13,923 nt of DNA from an uncultured Treponema sp. (GTDB taxonomy: Bacteria; Spirochaetota; Spirochaetia; Treponematales; Treponemataceae), in contig CAJPOL010000043.1 of the NCBI GenBank assembly GCA_905372265.1, forward strand, positions 1-13,923. The letters are read 5' to 3'. A model generated the notes under the pieces. That model ran no database searches. It was not told where the DNA came from and worked only from the letters and a program-made list of their open reading frames with translations. This document shows, piece by piece, positions 6,234 to 13,156 of this stretch. The translations under genes and the position numbers were made by a program. Numbering within the stretch: the first letter of the stretch is position 1; each line of letters opens with the position of its first letter.

Positions 6234-8024
6234 TCAGCGTTTATCCCATTCAACTTCAACCATGCGCGATTCTCCGTCAGGGATTTTTTTTAGATTGGGG
6301 CAGTCAGCTTTATGAATGATAACGCCGCGCCCACGCGAGGCATAACCGCGGATAGGATCGGATGTTGTCGGACGGCAGCATTGGGCAAACTTTATCAAAA
6401 AATTGCAATCGTTTCCTACCAATATTCTCAGTTCATGAGGAGCGCCGTGTCTTTTTTTGCCTGTCTCCGCTTCCTTAGCCGTACCGGTTTCCCGTACTGC
6501 CGGAGCATTGAGATGACTGCCGCGCGGCTTTTCTCCTTTTTCACCGTAGAGTTCGGGGGCATGGAGCTGGAGCCAACTCCGTATCTTTTGCCGCGCTTTT
6601 GCCGTATGCGCATATTGGTAGTGATTATTTGTCGGATGAGCATTCGGATGGGTAATAGCTTCCACGACTTGCGTATTTTTTAAGGGACGGGACAACGGGA
6701 TAATCGCACCGTCCGCTTTTGCGGCTACCAGTTTTTCCCCTATCGCCGAATGAATACTATATGCAAAATCAACGGCGGTTGAACCGGCCGGCAATTCGAT
6801 AATAGCTCCTTTCGGGGTAAATACGTAAATGGAATCGCCTAACAGATCGTTTTTCAGTTCCGCGAGGAATTCATCATTATCAAATTTTTGCTGCGCAAGC
6901 AATTTTACCTGCCGTACAAAGGACAATTCCGTTTCTTGTACCTGATTACGGGTATCGTGCTTTTTATATACCCAATGGCTTGCAACTCCCCGCTCCGCAA
7001 TTTCATGCATTGCATGGGTGCGGATTTGTATTTCCAGCGGCTGCCCCTCTCTGCACATCACCGTTGTATGTAAACTCTGATAGCCGTTTGCTTTCGGCAT
7101 GGCGATATAGTCTTTGAAGCGCCCTTCAAGCGGTTTCCAGATGGTATGCACCAGACCTAAGATTGTATAGCATTCATTTTCCGTATCACAGAGTATTCTG
7201 ACCGCTTGTAAATCATAGAGCTCATCAACCGCCTTATTCCGCTTTTTCATTTTTTGATAGATTGACCAAAAGTGCTTGGCGCGTCCTTGTACCTTTACCG
7301 TGATATCGGCAGCGGCTAGTTTTTCATGGAGCTCCTTTTCCACAGATTGCAAAAAGGCTTCCCGCTCCTTCTTTTTTGCACAGACCACCTCTTTTATTTG
7401 ATCAAAGGCTTCACGGTTAATATATTTCAGACTTAAATCTTCAAGCTCATTTTGAATTTTTGAGATGCCCATACGCTGAGCAAGCGGCGCCCAAATTTCA
7501 CTGATTTCTCCGGCAAGTATTTTCTGCCGTTCGGCAGGGTAATCGGAGAGATAGCGAATCTTATCAAGCCGGTCGGCAAGCTGTATAATCATAACCCGTA
7601 AGTCGCTCACCATAGAAAAAAACATTTTACAAACCGTGTCGGCATGTTCTTTCGATTTGTTATAGAGCTTAACATCGGAAAATTTTACCGCTAAAGCGAG
7701 AATATCTGCAACCGTATCGCCGAACAGTTCGCGGAGCTGTTCATCCGGCAGAGAAAACCGGCTGCTTTCACTATACAGCAGAGCGCATACAATAGTTTCG
7801 CTGTCCATTTCCAGTTCTGCAAGAATATATGCCATCCGCAGCGAATGAATAGCCTCAGACGGAGATGCGGGCTCACGAGCTTCCTCCGGTATTCTCCGCT
7901 CAATAACCATATTCCATGCAGCGGTAATACGCTCCGCTTCTTCTTTGTGTTCAGGGGCGGTATAATACCGATACTGAGAAAAAAAATGCGGTAAACTGGT
8001 TACGTTTTCAATTTTTTGAATCAT
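6234..8024 (-). CDS. rel: RelA/SpoT-family (p)ppGpp synthetase, hydrolase-dead and ACT-less
   Basis: A 596-residue long RelA/SpoT homologue. Order: pseudo-hydrolase (about 40-190), synthetase (about 230-355), TGS (396-457, IHSAIGEK at 424-431), a short linker, and a conserved-cysteine zinc-finger-like segment (FAQCCRP 546-552, HKADCP 571-576). The synthetase looks active: GRAKHFWSIYQKMKKR (247-262), D271 in YDLQAVRI, RFKD (302-305), NGYQSLHT (313-320), E331 in EIQIRT. RxKD is the form seen in bifunctional Rel/SpoT; EFDD is the RelA form. In the hydrolase, His60 and Asp151 (LADRL) remain, but the HDxxEDT metal/catalytic motif is replaced by residues 84-90 (YSESSRF) and LHN by LDK, so hydrolysis should be lost. 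The frame stops before any C-terminal ACT domain, and the 145 bp downstream cannot encode one. The start overlaps prmC by 17 bp, with GAGGG 8 nt before the ATG. Confidence 0.92.
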   Translation of the reverse strand: MIQKIENVTSLPHFFSQYRYYTAPEHKEEAERITAAWNMVIERRIPEEAREPASPSEAIHSLRMAYILAELEMDSETIVCALLYSESSRFSLPDEQLRELFGDTVADILALAVKFSDVKLYNKSKEHADTVCKMFFSMVSDLRVMIIQLADRLDKIRYLSDYPAERQKILAGEISEIWAPLAQRMGISKIQNELEDLSLKYINREAFDQIKEVVCAKKKEREAFLQSVEKELHEKLAAADITVKVQGRAKHFWSIYQKMKKRNKAVDELYDLQAVRILCDTENECYTILGLVHTIWKPLEGRFKDYIAMPKANGYQSLHTTVMCREGQPLEIQIRTHAMHEIAERGVASHWVYKKHDTRNQVQETELSFVRQVKLLAQQKFDNDEFLAELKNDLLGDSIYVFTPKGAIIELPAGSTAVDFAYSIHSAIGEKLVAAKADGAIIPLSRPLKNTQVVEAITHPNAHPTNNHYQYAHTAKARQKIRSWLQLHAPELYGEKGEKPRGSHLNAPAVRETGTAKEAETGKKRHGAPHELRILVGNDCNFLIKFAQCCRPTTSDPIRGYASRGRGVIIHKADCPNLKKIPDGESRMVEVEWDKR

Positions 8025-8943
8025 ACCACCGTCCCTCGATTAATCTGTCCTTTTGACTGAGATCCCGATGAATACGCACTTCGCGAAACCCCGCTTTTTC
8101 AAATCCGGCGCGGGCACGCTCCGCATGGTATTCGCCGGCTTCGCTTAACAGGATTCCGGCATTTTTTAGTACGTTTGGAGCATTATTTGTCAAAACGGTA
8201 ATATAATCAAGACCGTCTGCCCCGCCGTCAAGCGCAAGCAGCGGCTCGCTGCGCCCGTCTTTTAAAAGTTCCTGTGTCAAAGCGGAGGGGACATACGGAG
8301 GATTGGCGGCAATGAGGTCAAAACGGCGGCAGTTGTCAGGGAGTTGAGCGGTCAGTAGGTCGAGGCGGCGCATATCTCCTGCGGCGAACAGCATCCGTTC
8401 ACGAGCCTCTGGCGGCAGGAGCGCTTTCGCATTCAGGCGGGCTACGTCCAATGCCGGTTCGGAAATATCGGAGAGGACAAAAACGACATTGGTAATGGAA
8501 TGCCGAAAGAGCGTGTGGAGCGCCGCAATACCGACACAGCCGGAACCGGTACAGGGGTCAAGGACGGTAACGCATGAGACGCCCGCCGCTGCCTTTTCCG
8601 TTATGAGTGCAATACTGCGTTCCACTAACAGTTCGGTGTCGGGTTTTGGAATAAGGACGCTGGTGTTTACCTGAAACGGTAGTCCCCAAAATTCTTTTAT
8701 ACCGGTGATATAGGCAATAGGCAGCCCCGCACAGCGCTGCTCGACTGCGGCATAAAATAGTTCACAGGTCTCGGTTATATCGGTGTCCGCATGAGCGAAA
8801 AGCCATGCGCGCGGTTTTTGCAGAAAGTGCTGTAAAAGGGCATCCGCATCAAGCAGCGGAGACGCCGCATTGCTGCCTGAGAACGGAGTGCTTTTTATAA
8901 AAGCGGCGTGAGCATAGCGGCGGGCATCTGCTACCGTAAACAT
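8008..8943 (-). CDS. prmC: Release factor glutamine methyltransferase PrmC (HemK)
   Basis: A 311-residue class I SAM-dependent methyltransferase that methylates the side-chain amide of the GGQ glutamine of release factors in the cytoplasm, raising peptide-release efficiency. An N-terminal helical domain (about 1-85, with GLPIAYITGIKEFWGL at 73-88) binds the release factor. IPKPDTELLVE (98-108) is the usual IPRPETE element. The SAM loop is VLDPCTGSGCVGIA (127-140), and the catalytic NPPY lies at 214-217 within FDLIAANPPYVPSAL. Length and motif order are normal. It starts 3 bp after the prfA stop without a clear Shine-Dalgarno, so it is probably translated by coupling to prfA, its own substrate. 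The 3' end overlaps rel. Older names such as protoporphyrinogen oxidase for HemK are wrong. Confidence 0.95.
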   Translation of the reverse strand: MFTVADARRYAHAAFIKSTPFSGSNAASPLLDADALLQHFLQKPRAWLFAHADTDITETCELFYAAVEQRCAGLPIAYITGIKEFWGLPFQVNTSVLIPKPDTELLVERSIALITEKAAAGVSCVTVLDPCTGSGCVGIAALHTLFRHSITNVVFVLSDISEPALDVARLNAKALLPPEARERMLFAAGDMRRLDLLTAQLPDNCRRFDLIAANPPYVPSALTQELLKDGRSEPLLALDGGADGLDYITVLTNNAPNVLKNAGILLSEAGEYHAERARAGFEKAGFREVRIHRDLSQKDRLIEGRWYDSKN

Positions 8944-8946
8944 TGC

Positions 8947-10014
8947 TTAGCTTTGCGCTTTCAGCATGTTTTCCCGTGCTGCAATGCAAAGCCCATCGAT
9001 AAGCTCGGTTAAATCGCCTTGCATCACCGCATCAAGTTTATACAGCGTCAGGTTAATCCGGTGATCCGTTACCCTGTTTTGAGGGAAATTATAGGTACGG
9101 ATACGCTCCGAACGGTCTCCCGAACCGACTTGGCTCTTCCGGTTTTCTGCCCGCTCGGATTGTTTTTTTGACTCCTCAAGGTCATAGAGCCGGCTGCGCA
9201 AAACCCGCATCGCTTTTGCTTTATTCTTAATCTGACTTTTTTCATCCTGACAGATGACGACGAGTCCGGTGGGAATATGCGTGATACGCACTGCCGAATC
9301 GGTGGTGTTAACGCATTGACCGCCCGGCCCTCCGGCACGCATGACGTCAATGCGTAAGTCTTCTTGCTTGATAACGATTTCCGTTTCCTCAGCTTCGGGT
9401 AAAACCGCAACCGTTACCGCACTGGTGTGAACACGTCCGGAACCTTCCGTTTCAGGCACACGCTGTACCCGATGTACGCCTGATTCATAGCGGAGACTGC
9501 CGTAAACATATTTTCCCGAGATAGACAGCGTTACTTCTTTAAAACCGCCGAGTTCAGTCTCATTGGAGGATAAAAGCTCATATTTCCAATTTTTTGCTTC
9601 CGCATAATGAATATACATTTTTAAAAGATCGGCGGCAAACAATGCAGCCTCTTCACCGCCTGTTCCGCCCCGTATTTCCATAATAATATTTTTTTCTTCA
9701 AGCGGATCGGGCGGGATGAGCAGCAGCTTAATGGTTTCCTGACTCTGTTCACACGCTTTTTCAAGGGTATGCAGTTCTTCACGCGCCATCTCTTTCAGTT
9801 CGCGGTCGGTCTCTTCCTGCATCAATGCACGGGCCTGCATCATCTCTTCTTCAAGACGGCAATAGCGGGCATACTCTTCCATCAATTTTGAAAGGTACGA
9901 GTGCTCCCGCATAACCTCTTTATACTTATTGGGATTTTTTATCAACGCAGGATCTTGAATCTCTTGTTCCAATTCTTTCCATTTTTTTGATAAGCTTTCT
10001 AATTTTTCTTTCAT
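8947..10014 (-). CDS. prfA: Peptide chain release factor 1 (RF1)
   Basis: A 355-residue class I release factor that reads UAA and UAG and triggers peptide release on the ribosome. The N-terminal coiled region (1-100) is followed by the PCRF domain with IRGGTGGEEAALFA (114-127). The codon-recognition tripeptide is PET (187-189) in RVPETEGSGRVHTS, the RF1 type (PxT) and not the SPF of RF2. GGQ is at 231-233 in RAGGPGGQCVNTTDSAVR. The usual context is SGAGGQHVN, so the Ala before GGQ is Pro and the His after it is Cys. I take ATG at 10014 as the start: the protein then opens MKEKLESL as RF1 proteins do, with AGAGAG 6 nt upstream. A TTG seven codons earlier has no ribosome-binding site. First gene of the prfA-prmC-rel operon. 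Confidence 0.96.
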   Translation of the reverse strand: MKEKLESLSKKWKELEQEIQDPALIKNPNKYKEVMREHSYLSKLMEEYARYCRLEEEMMQARALMQEETDRELKEMAREELHTLEKACEQSQETIKLLLIPPDPLEEKNIIMEIRGGTGGEEAALFAADLLKMYIHYAEAKNWKYELLSSNETELGGFKEVTLSISGKYVYGSLRYESGVHRVQRVPETEGSGRVHTSAVTVAVLPEAEETEIVIKQEDLRIDVMRAGGPGGQCVNTTDSAVRITHIPTGLVVICQDEKSQIKNKAKAMRVLRSRLYDLEESKKQSERAENRKSQVGSGDRSERIRTYNFPQNRVTDHRINLTLYKLDAVMQGDLTELIDGLCIAARENMLKAQS

Positions 10015-10020
10015 CAATAA

Positions 10021-10026
10021 CTCTCT
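10021..10026 (-). promoter_or_regulatory. Shine-Dalgarno deciding the prfA start
   Basis: AGAGAG on the - strand lies 6 nt before ATG at 10014. The alternative TTG at 10035 is preceded by pyrimidine-rich DNA (TTTGTCCTG), which cannot pair with the 16S tail. Confidence 0.6.
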
Positions 10027-10073
10027 TTCGATCAACAGGACAAACGTATCAGCCGTTTTTCGTAATATGGATT

Positions 10074-10159
10074 AACCGCAGAGGCCGCAGGATATGTAAA
10101 GGATTACCTGCTTAGTTTCTCCTCGATTTATCTTTGCGCCCTCGGCGATCTTTGCGGTT
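10074..10159. repeat. Imperfect inverted repeat with AACCGC(A/G)AAG-like ends
   Basis: The left end AACCGCAGAG (10074-10083) and the right end CTTTGCGGTT (10150-10159) are inverted copies matching 9 of 10. Inside both arms are further copies of the same degenerate unit: GGCCGCAGG on the left, and CTTTGCGCCCTCGGCG on the right. Units of the AACCGCAGAGGACGCAGAG type are common dispersed intergenic repeats in many bacteria (from memory). No ORF fits inside. It lies between the pullulanase stop and the prfA start, so it may carry prfA leader or promoter functions. Confidence 0.5.
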
Positions 10160-10181
10160 TCATTCGTGCGGAGGGTTTAAT

Positions 10182-10203
10182 ACCCCGACGCTCGCGTCGG
10201 GGT
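10182..10203. terminator. GC-rich palindrome after the pullulanase stop
   Basis: ACCCCGACG (10182-10190) and CGTCGGGGT (10195-10203) pair perfectly around CTCG (10191-10194), a very stable hairpin 27 bp past the pullulanase stop. On the - strand it is followed by TATTAAACC, not a T-run; on the + strand by TGTTGATTTG. It may act as a weak intrinsic terminator, an mRNA 3'-end stabiliser, or a REP-like dispersed palindrome. The T-poor tail keeps the terminator call tentative. Confidence 0.5.
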
Positions 10204-10229
10204 TGTTGATTTGCTTACTAAATAACCGC

Positions 10230-12986
10230 TTATTCGCTACGGAAAACGGCGGCAGTACAGGCCCCAAGGATAATCCGGTTCTTGTCAAGTTTAACGCCGG
10301 TTACCTGCTGAATACCGTCAGGCGAGGCTGCCGCGCCGTCTGCAAAAAATACCGGATTTTTTACTTCACGGCTCAGCTCAACACTGCGTTCCGTTTCCGC
10401 TGCATTAAACAATAAGAACCATGTACCGTCAGTCCAATCCAGCGTATAGCCGAACGTCAGCCGGTCGGGGCTTTCAAGCGGCAGGAACGCAGCCGCTTTT
10501 GCAATTTTTTCGGCATTGCCTATCCTAAATACCTCGAATTTCTTCCGTACGGCGATAAGGCCGCGTGTATAATTGAGCAATCCGGCGTAATCCGGCGCGA
10601 GGTTCCAAATAAACCGGTTAATTGAATCCGAGGAATCATAACTGTTGCGTACAAACGAGCCGACACATTCCTGTGAAGCGCCGTGAATATTCGGCTTTGT
10701 GCGGCCGCGCTCCTGTCCCGCATGTAAAAATGCAATGCCTTGCGTTGTCAGCGCCAGCGCATTACCGAGCTTGAGACGGGCGATGATCTCTTTCCTGTCG
10801 CTGCTTTTGCTTTCATTAAGACCGGCATTATGCGCAATGCAGTCATGTAAGGTTAATCCGTCATGGCAGACAAGATACTGTACGTTATCCCCCGGAGAAT
10901 CGGCGGTATAGTTGAGTTTGGGTGAACCGATGCAGTTGGAAAAGAGACGCTGTAGGTCAGGGCCTTTTTTAGTTAAGAAGCCTCTTCCTGCCTCATTCAT
11001 ACCGCCGGCTTTTACCAAATCGCGCAGCTCATCATTAAAGACGGCTACACTGTCCGTTTTTGTCATGTACTGCTGATCCATACCAACGGTACCGGACGCT
11101 CCATTGTACATTTTCCAGCCTTCCCCGACAAACAGTACCGACGGATTAATGTCCTTGCAGCGGTTGTATGCCTCCAATACCGTTTCGGTATCAAGCAGCC
11201 CCATCAGGTCAAAGCGGAAGCCGTCGGCCTTATACTCCTGAACCCAGTGTACCGTAGAATCCACAATCAGTTTCCGCGCCATCATCCGCTCAGACGCGAC
11301 ATCGTTACCGCAGCCTGAACCGTTCGTGCAGCTGCCGTTTTTTCCTGTTCTAAAGTAATAGCCCGGCACAATCATATCCAAAAAATCCGTTTTTGCCATG
11401 TGATTGTACACAACGTCAAGCAGCACGCCGATGCCGGCTTTATGGCACTCGTTGATGAGTTCTCTCAATTCGCGCACGCGGCTTTCGGGATTTTCGGGAT
11501 CGCTTGCATACCAGCCCTCAGGCGTAAAATAGTTATGCGGATCATAGCCCCAGTTATAGTTATTATTCTGCACGGTTCCGGCATCCTCATAGCGCCGGTT
11601 TGTTTCATCCGTGTAGTAAAAATTGAGCACCGGCATCAGCTGAATATGCGTTACGCCGAGTTCTTTTAAATACGGAATTTTTTCGATAAAGGCCGAGTAA
11701 GTGCCCGGAATATTTGTAACGCCGGAATCGGGGCTGACGGTAAAATCGCGGACAGATACTTCATAAAGAACGGCATCCTCACGCTTTTGCAGCGTAACAT
11801 ACGGATAGTCTTTCTCCGGCATCAGTGTTTTTTTATGCAAATCGATGACGGCGCCCCGTCCTACTCCGCCGTTGCCGGTATAAGCAGCCATTGACCGCGC
11901 ATACGGATCAAGCACGGTTTGTGTTCCCTGTTCATTGGTAAGCGTATAATCATAAAAGAAGCCTTCAGCATCATCTCCCGTAAAAGAGCCCTGCCATACG
12001 CCTGTTTTTTCATCGTAGCTGAGCGGAACAGTAAAATCGGGCTTTCCGCTATCGGCTTTTTTATACAGGTTTGCCGATACATCGCGTGAAGTCGGCGCCC
12101 ATAAAGAGAACAGACAGCTCTTGGCCTCGGAATTATATACGGCTCCCAGCTGCATCTCCTTCGGGGGAACGGTCTGTTCTAATGTTTGTAATAGAAGATT
12201 TTTCATATCAATCGTTACGGCTCCTTCAAACCGCTCATTATAAACGGATGCTGATGTAGATAAAGAAACCGGTTCGGCCGTTTTCAATACAACGGAATCG
12301 GTAAAATTATTCCACGCATGTTCAGGGTCGCGCGCGTTATATACCTGCTTTATACGGCAGGGTTGTCCGCCGCTGCTGAGCTCAAAGCCTGAGGCGCCGC
12401 CATCCGTATCAAGCGCATATTTGCCGCTCAAGCTGAGCTTAACCTCGTATGGGGTTTCCAATACGGCGGCGGTAATGCGCGGCTTATACTCTTTGACCGC
12501 ATAGGTATGCTCATCGCCTGAAAAGACGATACAAGCATTTTCTTTCTGAAAATTCCACCGGCGGTCGGTTTCTCCGTCCTTTGTCCATGAATTTTTTTCA
12601 CGTACAATAAAACCCGCTTCACCGTTGGGGCCAAGCAGCGCAGTGCCGCTCTCCAATCCGCTTTTTTTAAAGCGCATAAATCCGACGCCGTTTTTCGTCT
12701 GCCACTGCTGCGTATTATCCCACGCCTTTCCGCCGTCTCCGCCGGGAATAGCCCAGAGCCACAGCGCCCAGTTATCATAGCTTCCATCCGGACGCACATA
12801 ATAAATGACAAACTCATCATCGGGCACAGCAAGCTCGTTATGCACCGACAACACAGCCTGTAACCCGACGAGGCCGGCATCCTCAACCGTACCGGGAGGA
12901 GCCGCAGGCGGTTTTTGCTGGCCGCAGCCGTATAAAAATAATACAAACAACAGCGCACCGATAGCGCTCAGATGTCTTTTACTCAT
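10230..12986 (-). CDS. Type I pullulanase (GH13), exported lipoprotein
   Basis: A 918-residue debranching enzyme that cleaves alpha-1,6 links in pullulan, glycogen or limit dextrins. The signal peptide ends in lipobox LYGC (Cys21), so the mature protein is lipid-anchored outside the inner membrane. A CBM41-like domain starts near 45 (YYVRPDGSYDNWALWLW, 62-78). A CBM48-like N domain follows (about 278-350), then the GH13 barrel with the pullulanase hallmark YNWGYDP (477-483). Catalytic regions: DVVYNH (524-529), nucleophile D593 in GFRFD, acid E622 in VGEGW, and stabiliser D709 in CHDGLTLHD. NGSGCGNDVASE (555-566) and SSDSINRFIW also fit type I. Region IV reads HDG, as in isoamylase and GlgX, instead of the usual pullulanase HDN. 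No Shine-Dalgarno precedes the ATG. Exported location fits scavenging of host or dietary glucans, which is inference. Confidence 0.94.
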   Translation of the reverse strand: MSKRHLSAIGALLFVLFLYGCGQQKPPAAPPGTVEDAGLVGLQAVLSVHNELAVPDDEFVIYYVRPDGSYDNWALWLWAIPGGDGGKAWDNTQQWQTKNGVGFMRFKKSGLESGTALLGPNGEAGFIVREKNSWTKDGETDRRWNFQKENACIVFSGDEHTYAVKEYKPRITAAVLETPYEVKLSLSGKYALDTDGGASGFELSSGGQPCRIKQVYNARDPEHAWNNFTDSVVLKTAEPVSLSTSASVYNERFEGAVTIDMKNLLLQTLEQTVPPKEMQLGAVYNSEAKSCLFSLWAPTSRDVSANLYKKADSGKPDFTVPLSYDEKTGVWQGSFTGDDAEGFFYDYTLTNEQGTQTVLDPYARSMAAYTGNGGVGRGAVIDLHKKTLMPEKDYPYVTLQKREDAVLYEVSVRDFTVSPDSGVTNIPGTYSAFIEKIPYLKELGVTHIQLMPVLNFYYTDETNRRYEDAGTVQNNNYNWGYDPHNYFTPEGWYASDPENPESRVRELRELINECHKAGIGVLLDVVYNHMAKTDFLDMIVPGYYFRTGKNGSCTNGSGCGNDVASERMMARKLIVDSTVHWVQEYKADGFRFDLMGLLDTETVLEAYNRCKDINPSVLFVGEGWKMYNGASGTVGMDQQYMTKTDSVAVFNDELRDLVKAGGMNEAGRGFLTKKGPDLQRLFSNCIGSPKLNYTADSPGDNVQYLVCHDGLTLHDCIAHNAGLNESKSSDRKEIIARLKLGNALALTTQGIAFLHAGQERGRTKPNIHGASQECVGSFVRNSYDSSDSINRFIWNLAPDYAGLLNYTRGLIAVRKKFEVFRIGNAEKIAKAAAFLPLESPDRLTFGYTLDWTDGTWFLLFNAAETERSVELSREVKNPVFFADGAAASPDGIQQVTGVKLDKNRIILGACTAAVFRSE

Positions 12987-12997
12987 AAATGTACAAG

Positions 12998-13026
12998 ATA
13001 CTATCTCAAATAAGCGAATTTTGCAA
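12998..13026 (-). promoter_or_regulatory. Promoter predicting a near-leaderless pullulanase mRNA
   Basis: On the - strand TTGCAA (13026-13021), a 17-bp spacer and TAGTAT (13003-12998) are 4-of-6 matches at each box with ideal spacing. Transcription would begin near 12990-12991, only about 4-5 nt before the ATG at 12986. No purine-rich ribosome-binding sequence lies in the 20 nt upstream, which fits leaderless initiation. Confidence 0.45.
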
Positions 13027-13096
13027 GTTGCCGTGTTTGCCGCGGCGGAGCTAGGAGCAAGTATTTTTAATTATGCTGTGTGGAAAAACATATAAA

Positions 13097-13133
13097 ACGG
13101 AGCTTCTTTAATAAGGAAGCTCCGTGCGTTTTT
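13097..13133. terminator. Terminator after the right-hand SUMF1 gene
   Basis: ACGGAGCTTC (13097-13106) pairs perfectly with GAAGCTCCGT (13116-13125), extended by a T-G pair. On the - strand it lies 31 bp after the SUMF1 stop and is followed by TTTATATGTTTTT; on the + strand by GCGTTTTT. It should stop the SUMF1 transcript before the pullulanase promoter and could act in both directions. Confidence 0.75.
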
Positions 13134-13156
13134 AAAAAAGCGTTTCGTTTTAGAGC

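Noticed and set aside
6312..6683. Open frame of 123 codons on the + strand inside rel
   Set aside because: Antisense to the TGS and cysteine-rich part of Rel, with no ribosome-binding site or family likeness.
10015..10035. TTG start for prfA at 10035
   Set aside because: The upstream DNA is pyrimidine-rich, and the extension is absent from typical RF1 proteins.
12805..13095. Open frame on the + strand across the pullulanase start and promoter
   Set aside because: It overlaps the signal peptide and promoter of pullulanase antisense and shows no domain or plausible start site.
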